Made by a program: the position numbers and the translations under genes. Shown one piece after another: positions 22,879-31,684 of a DNA stretch of 38,746 nt. This stretch comes from Ferrimonas sediminum (GTDB lineage Bacteria; Pseudomonadota; Gammaproteobacteria; Enterobacterales; Shewanellaceae), in assembly GCF_900100175.1 (NCBI RefSeq), contig NZ_FNEM01000014.1, positions 1 through 38,746 of the forward strand. The letters run 5' to 3'. How positions within the stretch are numbered: position 1 is the stretch's first letter; each line of letters starts with the position of its first letter. The notes beneath the pieces are model-generated. The model did no database searches. It worked only from the letters and a program-made list of their open reading frames with translations, and was not told the DNA's origin.

Positions 22879-25800
22879 ATGGTGCGTGCGCTGTTGTGCG
22901 GTTTGATACTTCTTTGCTCTGTGGCCTGGGCCCAGCCCCCGCCGGGAGTCTCGGTGACGCTGTCGGTGCAGGAGCGGGCCTGGATGGCCCAGAATCCGAC
23001 GGTAGTGGTCGGGGTAGAAGAGTGGGCACCGCTGTCCTTTAGTCAGCAGGATGGCCAGATTGGCGGTCTGGCGGCCGGTTACATGGAGCTAATCGCTACT
23101 CGCACCGGGTTGAATTTCCGTTATGAGTCCCGGCCCTGGCTGGCGTTGCTGGACGGACTGAAAAACGATGAGCTTGATATTATTCCGGCGATCTTTCATC
23201 TACCGGAGCGGGAAACGTTCGGCATTTTTAGCGACCCATTCTATGAGATCAAAGAGTTTCTGTACGTTAAATCCGGCAACGAGCAGATTCAGTCTTTCGA
23301 TGATTTAAAAGGCAAACGGCTGGCGTTGGTACGAGGCTACACCAGCTGGGTGCGGGTGGCCAATCGCTTTCCCGACATTGAACTGGTGCCGGCAGACGAT
23401 CTGCTTGAAGCCATCAACATGGTGCTTAATGGCGAGGTCGATGCCACATTTGAAGCCCAGATAGTGGTAGAGCAAGCCCTCAATGATTCCATGGTCGGTG
23501 GCCTGAAAGGGCTGCAGCAAGATGCCTTTAACGATATTCCCCTGCACATCATTTCCCGTGTCGGAGCCCCGGAGCTGGCGTCCATCATCCAGAAGGGGCT
23601 GAACACCATCAGCGCCGAAGAGAAACGCTCGATTCAGAACCAGTGGTTGGTCACCGGGATATCGGAGGAAAAGCCGCCCGAGTCGGCTTACCTGAACCTG
23701 CAATGGCTGGTAGGGGGGTTGGTGGCCATCATCGCCCTGCTGTTTGTGGTGACCAAGCTATTAGCCCGGTACGCCCGCTCGGAGCGGGCCGAGTTGCAGT
23801 TTGGTTCGCCCCGCTTCAGTCACATGGTGCTGATTGGGCTGGGGGTGTTTGTCACCTTCGTTATCGCGATGAGCCTGCTGATGCTCGATTACAACAAACG
23901 GGTATTGCTGGAACGCACCTTCATCTCCCTGGATGCCATTGCCACCTCTGTGCAGGAAAGTTTAGAAAATCAAGTAAGTAGCCGCCAGCAGGCGCTGGCG
24001 CTGATGAGCAGCAAGCAGGAATTCGTCGAGCTGGTGGAGCGGCTGCTGGCCTTGCCGCGCCATCCTCAGATACTGATTCAGTCTGAGGAGCTGGCGGCAG
24101 TGCGGGTGGAGTTGGTGTCGTTGAACAGCATTCTTGGTGATCTGGGCTTTTTCGTGATCGCTCCCGACGGCACCAGCCTGGCGGCGGTCAGGGATGAGAA
24201 CATCGGTGTGCGCAATATCATCGCCAGTGCCAAGACCCGCCTGTTTATTCAGTTGCTGGCGGGGCAAAGCCTGTTTATTCCGCCGCTGCCGTCGGACATC
24301 GCTGATACCGGTTTTACCATGTTTGTGGCGATGCCGATCTTCAACAGCCAGGGCAAGGTGATCGCGGTGCTGGCGGAGCGTCTCGATCCGGTAAAGGGAT
24401 TTAACGGTATTATTCAAACCGGTCGCGTCGGCGAAACCGGTGAAACCTATGCCGTCAGTAAGAGTGGACTGCTGCTGTCCAACAGTCGCTTTGAGCAGAC
24501 CCTGGTGGAGACCGGGATGCTGGCGCCGGGCCAACCCAGCATGCGGGCCATCGAGATTCGCGATCCTGGCCGGGAGCTGACCCGTGGTCAGCCGTCCAAG
24601 TCAGGTAAGCGACCATTGACCCGAATGGCTGCCAGCATCGCTCTGGGTCAGAGCGGCGGCTCCATACAGGGTTACCGGGATTACCGCGGCGTCAAGGTGG
24701 TGGGAGCCTGGAAGTGGAGCGATAAACTGGGGCTGGGGCTGGCCACCGAGATGGATGAGGCCGAAGCCCTGGTGTCTTACAACACCCTGAAAACCACCCT
24801 GGCACTGGTGCTCGGGGTGACCTTGCTGTTCGCCGTCGCGGCGATTCTGTTTACCCTTAATCTGGGGAAACACGCCAACGCCCGACTGGCCCGCTCCAAA
24901 GCGTCGCTGGATCGGCGGGTGAAACAGCGCACCCTGGAGTTGTCGCTGTCGGAGGAGAAGGTTCGATTGTTACTCGGCTCGGTCGGGCAGGGAATTCTGG
25001 GTATTGAGAACAACGGCCGGGTCAGTTTTGTGAACCCGGCGGCGCTGGCGATGCTGGGTTACCAGGAAGGGGAGTTGTTGCAGCAGCCCATTGAACCGAT
25101 TCTGTTTCCGGCCACCGGTGCCGCCGGACCGGTGGCCTCGAGTCCGTTGAGCCGGACCCTGGAGCGGGGAGTGAAGGAGCAGATCGACGACCAGCTGCTG
25201 GTTCGGCGAAATGGGCAGTCCTTTTCGGCGGAGTTTGCCGCCCATCCGGTGCTGAAGCAGGAGCAAATCATCGGTGCCGTGGTGGTGTTCAGCGACATCA
25301 CCGCCCGCAAAGCGATGGCCAGGGATCTGGCTCAGGCCAAAGAGGAGGCGGAGAACGCCTCGCTGGCTAAGAGTGAGTTTCTGGCCAACATGAGCCATGA
25401 GATTCGTACCCCCATGAATGCCATCATCGGCATGTCCTATCTGGCGCTGGAAACCGAGCTGAATCGCAAGCAACGCTCGTTTATCGATAAGGTGCACCGC
25501 TCGGCGGAAGCATTGCTGGGGATCATCAACGACATTCTGGATTTTTCAAAGATTGAAGCGGGCAAGATGACATTGGAGTCCACCCCCTTCTACCTCGACG
25601 ATGTACTCAGTAACCTCAGTAACCTGATAGCGCTCAAGGCGGAGGAGAAGGGGCTGGAGCTGCTGTTTAATGTGGATCCGGATGTGCCCCAGGCGCTGAT
25701 TGGCGACCCCCTGCGCCTGGGGCAGATTCTGACCAACCTTGGCAACAACGCCATCAAGTTTACCGACCACGGCGAGATCGTGGTGACCATTCGGCTGCAG

Positions 25801-27561
25801 GAGCTGTATCAGGGCCAGGCCCAGCTGCTGTTTTCGGTGCGCGATAGCGGCATCGGCATGACTTCAGCCCAGCGACAGCGTTTGTTCCAGGCTTTTAGCC
25901 AGGCGGACAGCTCCACCACACGCAAGTACGGCGGAACCGGACTGGGGCTGACCATCAGTAAAACCCTGACCGAGATGATGGACGGGGAGATCTGGGTGGA
26001 GAGCCAGCCACAGCAGGGCAGTGTGTTCAATTTTACCGTCCGGTTGGAGGTGCAGAAAAATGCCGAGCCCCGTGCCCGTTACGACCGTAACCAACTGCGA
26101 CAACTGAGCGCATTGGTGGTGGATGACAACCCGGTGGCACGCAACATCCTGGTGAACATGCTGGAGAATTTTGACCTGGAGGTGGAGGATGCCCCCGGAG
26201 CGGACGAAGCACTGAAGTTGATGCTGGCCCGCCAGTTCGACCTGCTGTTGGTGGACTGGAAGATGCCCGGCATCGACGGGTTTGGTTGCATTCGCCGTAT
26301 GCGCCAGTGCGGGCTGGAGTCGGAGCCCAAGGTGATCATGGTGACCGCCTATGGGCGCGAGGAAGCGATGCAGGAGGGGATGGACAACGGCCAGTTGCTG
26401 GATGCGGTGCTCAGCAAGCCCATCACTCCGTCCAACTTGCTTGATGCCATTGGTGAAGCGCGAGGCGAGGCGGTGGTGCGCCACAATCGCAAGCTGGATA
26501 AGCGCAGCCAGATGCAGGAATCGCTGCCTCGGCTGCAAGGAGCCAGAGTACTGCTGGTGGAGGACAACGAATTTAACCAGGAGCTGGCCCGGGAGTTGCT
26601 TGAGCAAAACGGCCTCAAGGTTGAGGTGGCCGGCGACGGCCAGCAGGCTGTTGACTGGCTGGGGCGCGATGATGCCTTCGATGCGGTGCTGATGGACGTG
26701 CAGATGCCGGTGATGGACGGTTATCGGGCCACCGAGGTGATTCGGCAGCGGCCGGAATTTGACACCATGCCAGTCATTGCCATGACCGCCAATGTGATGG
26801 CCCGGGATCTGGAGCGTGCCAGAGAGGCGGGCATGAATGATCACATCGGCAAGCCCATCGACGTGGAGGAGATGTTTGCAACCCTGGCCCGCTGGATTGG
26901 GCGGGATCCTCAATCGGTGCCCCAACCGGCGTTGACTCCGGCCATGGCACTGACGTCGTTGCAGCCGGCCATCGATACCGATCACCTGCAGACCATTACT
27001 CTGGGCAACCAGGGGCTGCTGCAGAAACTGCTGAGCCACTTTGTCCGTGACCATGGCCAGTTTTCGCAGCCGTTCGAGCGGTTGCTGCGCCAGGATCAGG
27101 ATGAGGCCACCCGGTTTGCCCATACCCTCAAAGGGGTGGCGGGCAACCTGGGCGCCACCGCCGTGCAGCAATTGGCGGATCAGCTGGAGCAGGCCTGTTT
27201 GTCCTCACAGCCCCCGGAAACCTTGCTGCCGTTGGCGCAGCAGCTGCAGGAGGTGTTGGAGCCCCTCTGTCAGCAGATAGAGCGGTTTCTGCAAGCGGAC
27301 GTGCCGGTCGAGACTACACTAAAAGAGGTTGATACTGAGCAGCGGCTGCAACAACTGCAGGCGCTGTACTCCCTTCTCAAGGACGACGACACAGAAGCCG
27401 TGGATCGGGTCGATCAACTGCTGGCTCAGATTAAGGAACCGGGCTTGAAACGGCGCTTGGCTAAGATAAGCGAGGCGGTGGAACAGTTTGATTTCGAGCG
27501 GGCCCTGGCGTTGCTGAGAAAACTGGCAGTGTCGCAAGGGTGGCCGCTGGAGGAGGAGTAG
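22879..27561 (+). CDS. Hybrid sensor histidine kinase with periplasmic solute-binding domain
   Basis: The product has 1560 residues. Domains in order: signal peptide (1-18); periplasmic solute-binding family 3 domain (about 30-265, VVVGVEEWAPLSFSQQDGQI); TM helices at 276-294 and 316-337; a Cache-like sensor domain (about 340-630); TM at 640-659; PAS (about 690-810); HisKA with phospho-accepting His840 (SHEIRTPMNAIIG); HATPase_c with N-box NNAIKFTD and GGTGLGL at 1018; receiver 1 with Asp1126; receiver 2 with Asp1273; HPt with His1415 (AHTLKGVAGN). The signal should run His840 to a receiver Asp, to His1415, and then probably to the next gene's receiver. The solute-binding domain suggests sensing of an amino-acid-like ligand. 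Confidence 0.93.
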   Translation: MVRALLCGLILLCSVAWAQPPPGVSVTLSVQERAWMAQNPTVVVGVEEWAPLSFSQQDGQIGGLAAGYMELIATRTGLNFRYESRPWLALLDGLKNDELDIIPAIFHLPERETFGIFSDPFYEIKEFLYVKSGNEQIQSFDDLKGKRLALVRGYTSWVRVANRFPDIELVPADDLLEAINMVLNGEVDATFEAQIVVEQALNDSMVGGLKGLQQDAFNDIPLHIISRVGAPELASIIQKGLNTISAEEKRSIQNQWLVTGISEEKPPESAYLNLQWLVGGLVAIIALLFVVTKLLARYARSERAELQFGSPRFSHMVLIGLGVFVTFVIAMSLLMLDYNKRVLLERTFISLDAIATSVQESLENQVSSRQQALALMSSKQEFVELVERLLALPRHPQILIQSEELAAVRVELVSLNSILGDLGFFVIAPDGTSLAAVRDENIGVRNIIASAKTRLFIQLLAGQSLFIPPLPSDIADTGFTMFVAMPIFNSQGKVIAVLAERLDPVKGFNGIIQTGRVGETGETYAVSKSGLLLSNSRFEQTLVETGMLAPGQPSMRAIEIRDPGRELTRGQPSKSGKRPLTRMAASIALGQSGGSIQGYRDYRGVKVVGAWKWSDKLGLGLATEMDEAEALVSYNTLKTTLALVLGVTLLFAVAAILFTLNLGKHANARLARSKASLDRRVKQRTLELSLSEEKVRLLLGSVGQGILGIENNGRVSFVNPAALAMLGYQEGELLQQPIEPILFPATGAAGPVASSPLSRTLERGVKEQIDDQLLVRRNGQSFSAEFAAHPVLKQEQIIGAVVVFSDITARKAMARDLAQAKEEAENASLAKSEFLANMSHEIRTPMNAIIGMSYLALETELNRKQRSFIDKVHRSAEALLGIINDILDFSKIEAGKMTLESTPFYLDDVLSNLSNLIALKAEEKGLELLFNVDPDVPQALIGDPLRLGQILTNLGNNAIKFTDHGEIVVTIRLQELYQGQAQLLFSVRDSGIGMTSAQRQRLFQAFSQADSSTTRKYGGTGLGLTISKTLTEMMDGEIWVESQPQQGSVFNFTVRLEVQKNAEPRARYDRNQLRQLSALVVDDNPVARNILVNMLENFDLEVEDAPGADEALKLMLARQFDLLLVDWKMPGIDGFGCIRRMRQCGLESEPKVIMVTAYGREEAMQEGMDNGQLLDAVLSKPITPSNLLDAIGEARGEAVVRHNRKLDKRSQMQESLPRLQGARVLLVEDNEFNQELARELLEQNGLKVEVAGDGQQAVDWLGRDDAFDAVLMDVQMPVMDGYRATEVIRQRPEFDTMPVIAMTANVMARDLERAREAGMNDHIGKPIDVEEMFATLARWIGRDPQSVPQPALTPAMALTSLQPAIDTDHLQTITLGNQGLLQKLLSHFVRDHGQFSQPFERLLRQDQDEATRFAHTLKGVAGNLGATAVQQLADQLEQACLSSQPPETLLPLAQQLQEVLEPLCQQIERFLQADVPVETTLKEVDTEQRLQQLQALYSLLKDDDTEAVDRVDQLLAQIKEPGLKRRLAKISEAVEQFDFERALALLRKLAVSQGWPLEEE

Positions 27562-28578
27562 GTGGATAACCCTGTCATCCTGGTGGTCGACGATAATCCT
27601 GACAACATCAATCTACTCAGCTCTGTGCTGCGCAATGAATACAAGGTCAAAGCCGCGACCAGCGGCCACAAGGCGCTGGAGATTGTGGCCCGCACACCCA
27701 GGCCGGACATGATTCTGCTGGATGTAATGATGCCGAAGATGGACGGTTATCAGGTCTGTGAGCGGCTGAAACTGGACCCCACAACCGCCCACATTCCGGT
27801 GATCTTCGTGACCGCTAAAATTGCCGTCGAGGACGAAACCCGCGGGTTGGAGTTGGGGGCGGTAGATTACATCACCAAACCCATCAACCCGTCACTGGTG
27901 CGGGCCCGGGTGCACACCCACCTGGCGTTGTCGGATCAGAAACGCGAGTTGACCCGGCAGGTAATCGAGAAAACCGAGGAGTTGAATCAGAGCCGGTTGT
28001 CGGTGATCCAGACCCTGGGCCGGGCGGCGGAATACAAAGACAACGAAACCGGTATGCACGTCATCCGCATGAGCCATTATTCTCGACTGATCGCCCAGCA
28101 ACTGGACGTCGATGAGCACTGGGTTGATCTGTTGTTCAACGCCTCCCCCATGCACGACATCGGCAAGATTGGCATCGTCGACGCCATATTGCGCAAGCCC
28201 GGCCGGCTGGAGGGGAAGGAGTGGCAGGAGATGAAGCGCCATTCCGAGTACGGCGCCGATATTCTGCGCCAGCACACCTCAGAGTTGCTGGTGATGGCCA
28301 GGGAGATTGCGCTGACCCACCATGAAAAGTGGGACGGCAGCGGTTACCCGGCCGGCCTGAAGGGCACCGACATTCCCCTGTCGGCGCGTATCGTTGCCAT
28401 TGCCGATGTGTTTGATGCCCTGACGTCCGAACGCCCCTATAAACCGTCCTGGCCGGTGCAGGAGTCGGTTGAGTTCATTGTCGACAATGCCGGCACCCAT
28501 TTCGATCCACAACTGGTGCAGCTGTTTCAGCGCTGTTTGCCGGAGATTCTGCAGATTCGAGAACAGTTTGCCGGCTAA
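27562..28578 (+). CDS. Response regulator with HD-GYP cyclic-di-GMP phosphodiesterase domain
   Basis: The product has 338 residues starting at a GTG directly after the kinase stop (TAG-GTG), with GGAGGAG just upstream, so coupled translation is likely. Receiver domain: residues 1-125, acidic pocket VVDDNPDN and phospho-acceptor Asp54 (LLDVMMPKMDG), with TKP at its end. HD-GYP domain: residues about 150-325, with His166, HD at 198-199 (MHDIGKIG), HHEKWDGSGYP at 253-263. All motif residues for cyclic-di-GMP hydrolysis are present. It is the likely output of the hybrid kinase. Its stop codon overlaps the stop of the convergent kinase gene. Confidence 0.93.
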   Translation: MDNPVILVVDDNPDNINLLSSVLRNEYKVKAATSGHKALEIVARTPRPDMILLDVMMPKMDGYQVCERLKLDPTTAHIPVIFVTAKIAVEDETRGLELGAVDYITKPINPSLVRARVHTHLALSDQKRELTRQVIEKTEELNQSRLSVIQTLGRAAEYKDNETGMHVIRMSHYSRLIAQQLDVDEHWVDLLFNASPMHDIGKIGIVDAILRKPGRLEGKEWQEMKRHSEYGADILRQHTSELLVMAREIALTHHEKWDGSGYPAGLKGTDIPLSARIVAIADVFDALTSERPYKPSWPVQESVEFIVDNAGTHFDPQLVQLFQRCLPEILQIREQFAG

Positions 28579-29831
28579 AACTCGATTCGGGCGCAACAGC
28601 CGCCGCTGTCCAGGTCGGTCAGGCTGAACTGCCAGTGGTAGCGCTGACACAGGTCTTCGACGATCAACAGGCCCAGGCCGTGGCCGCCGCAGTGGGCCTG
28701 GTTTAATCCCGGCCCCTGATCCCGCACCTCCAGAGCATCAAGGGTGACGCACACCGTGACTTCGCCAGTTTCGGTGGCGGCGATGGCGTTACGCAGCAGG
28801 TTGCCGATGATCATTCGGACCACCGCCGGTTCCGCTTTAATCAACGGCGCCTGGGTCTGGTTCAGTTGCAGTCCGACCTGCTTGTTGTCGGCGGCCGCTT
28901 GTTCATGCTCGATGATGGCCCGAATTTCGGCTTCATCCAGGTGGCGGGACTCGAGGTGATGCTCGTTCTTCTCGTAGCGCACCATCGACAGCAGTGCGTC
29001 CACCATGGTTTGCATCTCGTCAGTGGCAGTGAGAATTCGCTGCTGCTGACGGCCGATGAACTCTGGCTTGTCCGAGTGGGCCAGCAGGTTGGCGGCGCCG
29101 CGGACGATGGTCAATGGTGTGCGCAACTCATGGCTGGCGTAGCGAGCGAACGCCTGTTCGCGGCGAATCAACAGATCCAATTGATGCCGATAGGCGTTGA
29201 AGGCGTCGGTCAGCTGCACAAACTCCTCGGCGGCGGACTCCGGTACACTCAGAGGCGTGCGGGTGTCGTTGTTCAGTTGGGCCAGCTGATCTCCGAGTTC
29301 CTTGACAGGTTGAATCAGGCGTACCGACAACAGGTAGACGATCACCCCTGCCACTAAAATGATGCCGATGCTGGCAGCAATGATCAGCAGGTTCAGCAGA
29401 ACCGTCTCCCGATCGGTGATCTCCACCTGTTCGGTTTTGGCGATCAGGATCAGCGGTTGGGAGCGGCCGTGTTTAACAAACTCGGTGGTCAGTACGTAGA
29501 TGGAACCCAGATCGTCATCGATCAGCTCCTCCAGCGCATGATCGGCAAACCTGAGCCGGTCGGGAATGAAGGCCGGGACGTCGTCGGCGCTGTCGTAGGC
29601 GTAGGTGATACGGTCAATCTCCAGCGGGCCGCTGGCCCCGGTCAGGTAGCGGGCGATGGCCACGTCTTTGGAGATCTTCAGCGACCGCTCATTGACGGCG
29701 TCCTCGCCCCAGTGCAGGGCGGTATTGAACAGGGTCATCATGGTAAGGCTGATGCCGATGGCCATGATGAAAAATGCCGCCATTAGCCGCGCCGTCATGG
29801 TACGGACGTTGGAGAGCCGGTGCCGTCTCAC
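28575..29831 (-). CDS. Sensor histidine kinase of an OmpR-type two-component pair
   Basis: The product has 418 residues from a GTG at 29831 that overlaps the regulator stop as GTGA; an ATG at 29798 is the alternative and longer frames are rejected. TM1 lies at about 12-32, a periplasmic domain of about 110 residues follows, TM2 at 145-169, then HAMP (170-222), HisKA with His234 (ASHELRTPLTIVRG), and HATPase_c with NLLRNAIAATETG and GGHGLGL. The periplasmic domain is short and acidic (DDDLGS; AYDSADD), which would suit cation or antimicrobial-peptide sensing, but that is inference. It forms an operon with the regulator. Confidence 0.9.
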   Translation of the reverse strand: MRRHRLSNVRTMTARLMAAFFIMAIGISLTMMTLFNTALHWGEDAVNERSLKISKDVAIARYLTGASGPLEIDRITYAYDSADDVPAFIPDRLRFADHALEELIDDDLGSIYVLTTEFVKHGRSQPLILIAKTEQVEITDRETVLLNLLIIAASIGIILVAGVIVYLLSVRLIQPVKELGDQLAQLNNDTRTPLSVPESAAEEFVQLTDAFNAYRHQLDLLIRREQAFARYASHELRTPLTIVRGAANLLAHSDKPEFIGRQQQRILTATDEMQTMVDALLSMVRYEKNEHHLESRHLDEAEIRAIIEHEQAAADNKQVGLQLNQTQAPLIKAEPAVVRMIIGNLLRNAIAATETGEVTVCVTLDALEVRDQGPGLNQAHCGGHGLGLLIVEDLCQRYHWQFSLTDLDSGGCCARIEF

Positions 29832-30520
29832 AGGCTGTCGTCCAGTCGAAATCCGATCTTGGGAACCGTCACCAGCATGGCCTGGGCAAACGGTTTGTCC
29901 AGTTGGTTGCGCAGCTGATAGATGTGGCTGCGCAGCACATCGTTGCTGGGAGGCTGATCGCCCCAAATCGCTTCGGTGAGCTGGTCTCGGCTGACCACCT
30001 CCGGCGCGGCCTGAGCCAGTACATGCAGAATCTTAAAGGTGGTGGGATTCAGGGCCAACATCTGCCCTTGGCGATGGGCTTTGCGGGTTTTCTGGTCCAC
30101 TTCCAGATCGCCCACCGTCAGCTTGCTGGTGGCCAGGGTGCCACGAAAACGTTTAACCAGGGCCAGCAGTCGTGCTTCGAGAATGTCCAGATCGAAGGGT
30201 TTGGTCAGGTAGTCATCGGCGCCCTGTTTAAAGCCGGTCAGGGTGTCCTGGCGGTTGTCCAGCGCCGTCAGCATCAGTACCGGGGTGGTCTTGCCCTGGT
30301 CACGCAGCTGCTGGCAAACCTCAAAGCCGTCCATTCTTGGCAGCATCAGATCCAGAATGATGGCATCGAAATGGGTCTCAAGCGCCAGCTTCAGCCCCAG
30401 TTCGCCATTGTCGGCGTAATCCAGTTCCACCTCTTTGGCTTCGAAGAAATCAAACAGGATGCCGGCAATTTCGCGGTTGTCTTCCACCAGCAGAATCTTG
30501 GTGTTGCTTAAATCTTTCAT
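29828..30520 (-). CDS. OmpR-family response regulator
   Basis: The product has 230 residues. Receiver domain: residues 8-120, acidic pocket ED at 13-14, phospho-acceptor Asp57 (AIILDLMLPRMDG), TKPFD near 105. The winged-helix DNA-binding domain occupies residues 130-226 (LNPTTFKILHVLAQ; SNDVLRSHIYQLRNQLDKPF; VPKIGFRL). It is transcribed away from the glycosylation operon, with an 11-bp tandem repeat in the shared upstream region. It is coupled to the downstream kinase by a GTGA overlap. No AGGAGG is visible; GCGCTCGATG precedes the ATG. Confidence 0.92.
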   Translation of the reverse strand: MKDLSNTKILLVEDNREIAGILFDFFEAKEVELDYADNGELGLKLALETHFDAIILDLMLPRMDGFEVCQQLRDQGKTTPVLMLTALDNRQDTLTGFKQGADDYLTKPFDLDILEARLLALVKRFRGTLATSKLTVGDLEVDQKTRKAHRQGQMLALNPTTFKILHVLAQAAPEVVSRDQLTEAIWGDQPPSNDVLRSHIYQLRNQLDKPFAQAMLVTVPKIGFRLDDSL

Positions 30521-30566
30521 CGAGCGCCCGGATTTATATCAGTGTGACTCAGTATGATGCCGTTGA

Positions 30567-30588
30567 TGTGGATGAAATGTCGATGACA
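30567..30588. promoter_or_regulatory. 11-bp tandem repeat, candidate response-regulator box
   Basis: TGTGGATGAAA followed directly by TGTCGATGACA, 9 of 11 identical. OmpR-type regulators bind direct repeats with about 11-bp period. The repeat overlaps the -35 zone of a possible plus-strand promoter (GATAAT -10 at 30609-30614) feeding the glycosyltransferase operon, and lies 47 bases from the regulator's own start codon. Confidence 0.5.
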
Positions 30589-30627
30589 ATTATTTCACGG
30601 CAGCTTCGGATAATGGCGGTCATTCTG

Positions 30628-30646
30628 CAATGCCTGCGTGGCATTG
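30628..30646 (+). repeat. Leader hairpin before the glycosyltransferase operon
   Basis: CAATGCC-TGCGT-GGCATTG is a perfect 7-bp stem in the presumed 5' leader. No T run follows. Possible leader structure only. Confidence 0.4.
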
Positions 30647-30679
30647 GCACGCTCATTATCTGAATATCAGGGGTGCAAT

Positions 30680-31684
30680 ATGCTGAAAGCCCAGCCTCAA
30701 CAACGTCATCGAGACCGGCCCGTCGTGCTGTCGGTGATCATTCCCGTCTTTAATGAAAGCCAGGGGTTGGCGTACACCCACGAGCGGGTGACCGAGGTAC
30801 TGGATGCCATCCCCGAGCGCTGCGAGATCATCTATGTGGATGATGGCAGCAAAGACAACAGCTGGCAGTTGGTCCAGCAGTTGCCGGAGTCCAGCAGCGA
30901 TCATGTGGGGGTAACCCTGAGCCGAAACTTCGGCAAGGAAGCCGCCATGAGCGCCGGGCTGCAGCAGTGCCGCGGTCAGGCGGTGATCTTGCTGGACGCG
31001 GACCTTCAGGATCCGCCGGAACTGATCCCGCAGATGATGGAGGCCTGGCGTAAAGGCGCCGACGTGGTCAACATGAAGCGTCGCGCCCGGCTGGGGGAAA
31101 GTTGGTTTAAACGGCTTACCGCCGCCAGTTTCTATAAGGTGATGAATTGGGCGTCCGAGGTGCCGGTACCGGAAAATGTCGGCGATTTTCGTTTGATGAG
31201 TCGCCAGGTGGTGGATCACATCAATCAGCTGCCGGAGCGCAATCGTTACATGAAGGGGCTGTTTGCCTGGCCGGGATTCATGCAGGTGACCCTGGAGTTT
31301 GATCGCGATCCCCGCGCCGTGGGTGAAACCAAGTGGAACTACGGCAAACTCTTTGCCCTGGCGATGGACGGCATCGCCTCGTTCAGCATTCGGCCGCTGC
31401 GACTGGCGACCTGGTGTGGGCTGCTGACGGCGCTGAGTGCGTTTTTGTATGGCGCCTGGGTGGTGGTCAAGACCCTGGCCTTTGGCGAAGCGGTGTCCGG
31501 CTACCCGTCGCTGATGGTGGTGCAGCTGTTGATTGGCGGCATCCAACTGTTGGCGCTGGGGCTGATCGGTGAGTATCTGGGACGGGTGGTGATGGAGGTG
31601 AAACAGCGGCCTCAGTACCTGATTCGTGAGGTCTCCCATCAGGAAGGTCTGGACGCAGTGGTATCCCTTGAGGCGCGCCGATGA
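30680..31684 (+). CDS. GT2 polyprenyl-phosphate glycosyltransferase (GtrB/DPM1-like)
   Basis: The product has 334 residues from the ATG at 30680 with AGGGGTG upstream. The GT-A fold is marked by VVLSVIIPVFNES, VDDGSKDNSW and the DxD motif LDADLQDPPE. FRLMSRQVVDHINQLPERNR matches the DPM1/GtrB group. Two C-terminal transmembrane helices (about residues 236-262 and 275-300) anchor it. It should transfer a sugar from a nucleotide donor to undecaprenyl phosphate on the cytoplasmic face. It is first in a three-gene operon with a 4-base ATGA overlap to the next gene. Confidence 0.9.
   Translation: MLKAQPQQRHRDRPVVLSVIIPVFNESQGLAYTHERVTEVLDAIPERCEIIYVDDGSKDNSWQLVQQLPESSSDHVGVTLSRNFGKEAAMSAGLQQCRGQAVILLDADLQDPPELIPQMMEAWRKGADVVNMKRRARLGESWFKRLTAASFYKVMNWASEVPVPENVGDFRLMSRQVVDHINQLPERNRYMKGLFAWPGFMQVTLEFDRDPRAVGETKWNYGKLFALAMDGIASFSIRPLRLATWCGLLTALSAFLYGAWVVVKTLAFGEAVSGYPSLMVVQLLIGGIQLLALGLIGEYLGRVVMEVKQRPQYLIREVSHQEGLDAVVSLEARR

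Noticed and set aside
25864-27171. A 435-codon minus-strand frame within the hybrid kinase
   Set aside because: The plus-strand product has complete kinase, receiver and HPt motifs here; the antisense frame is His/Gln-rich noise.
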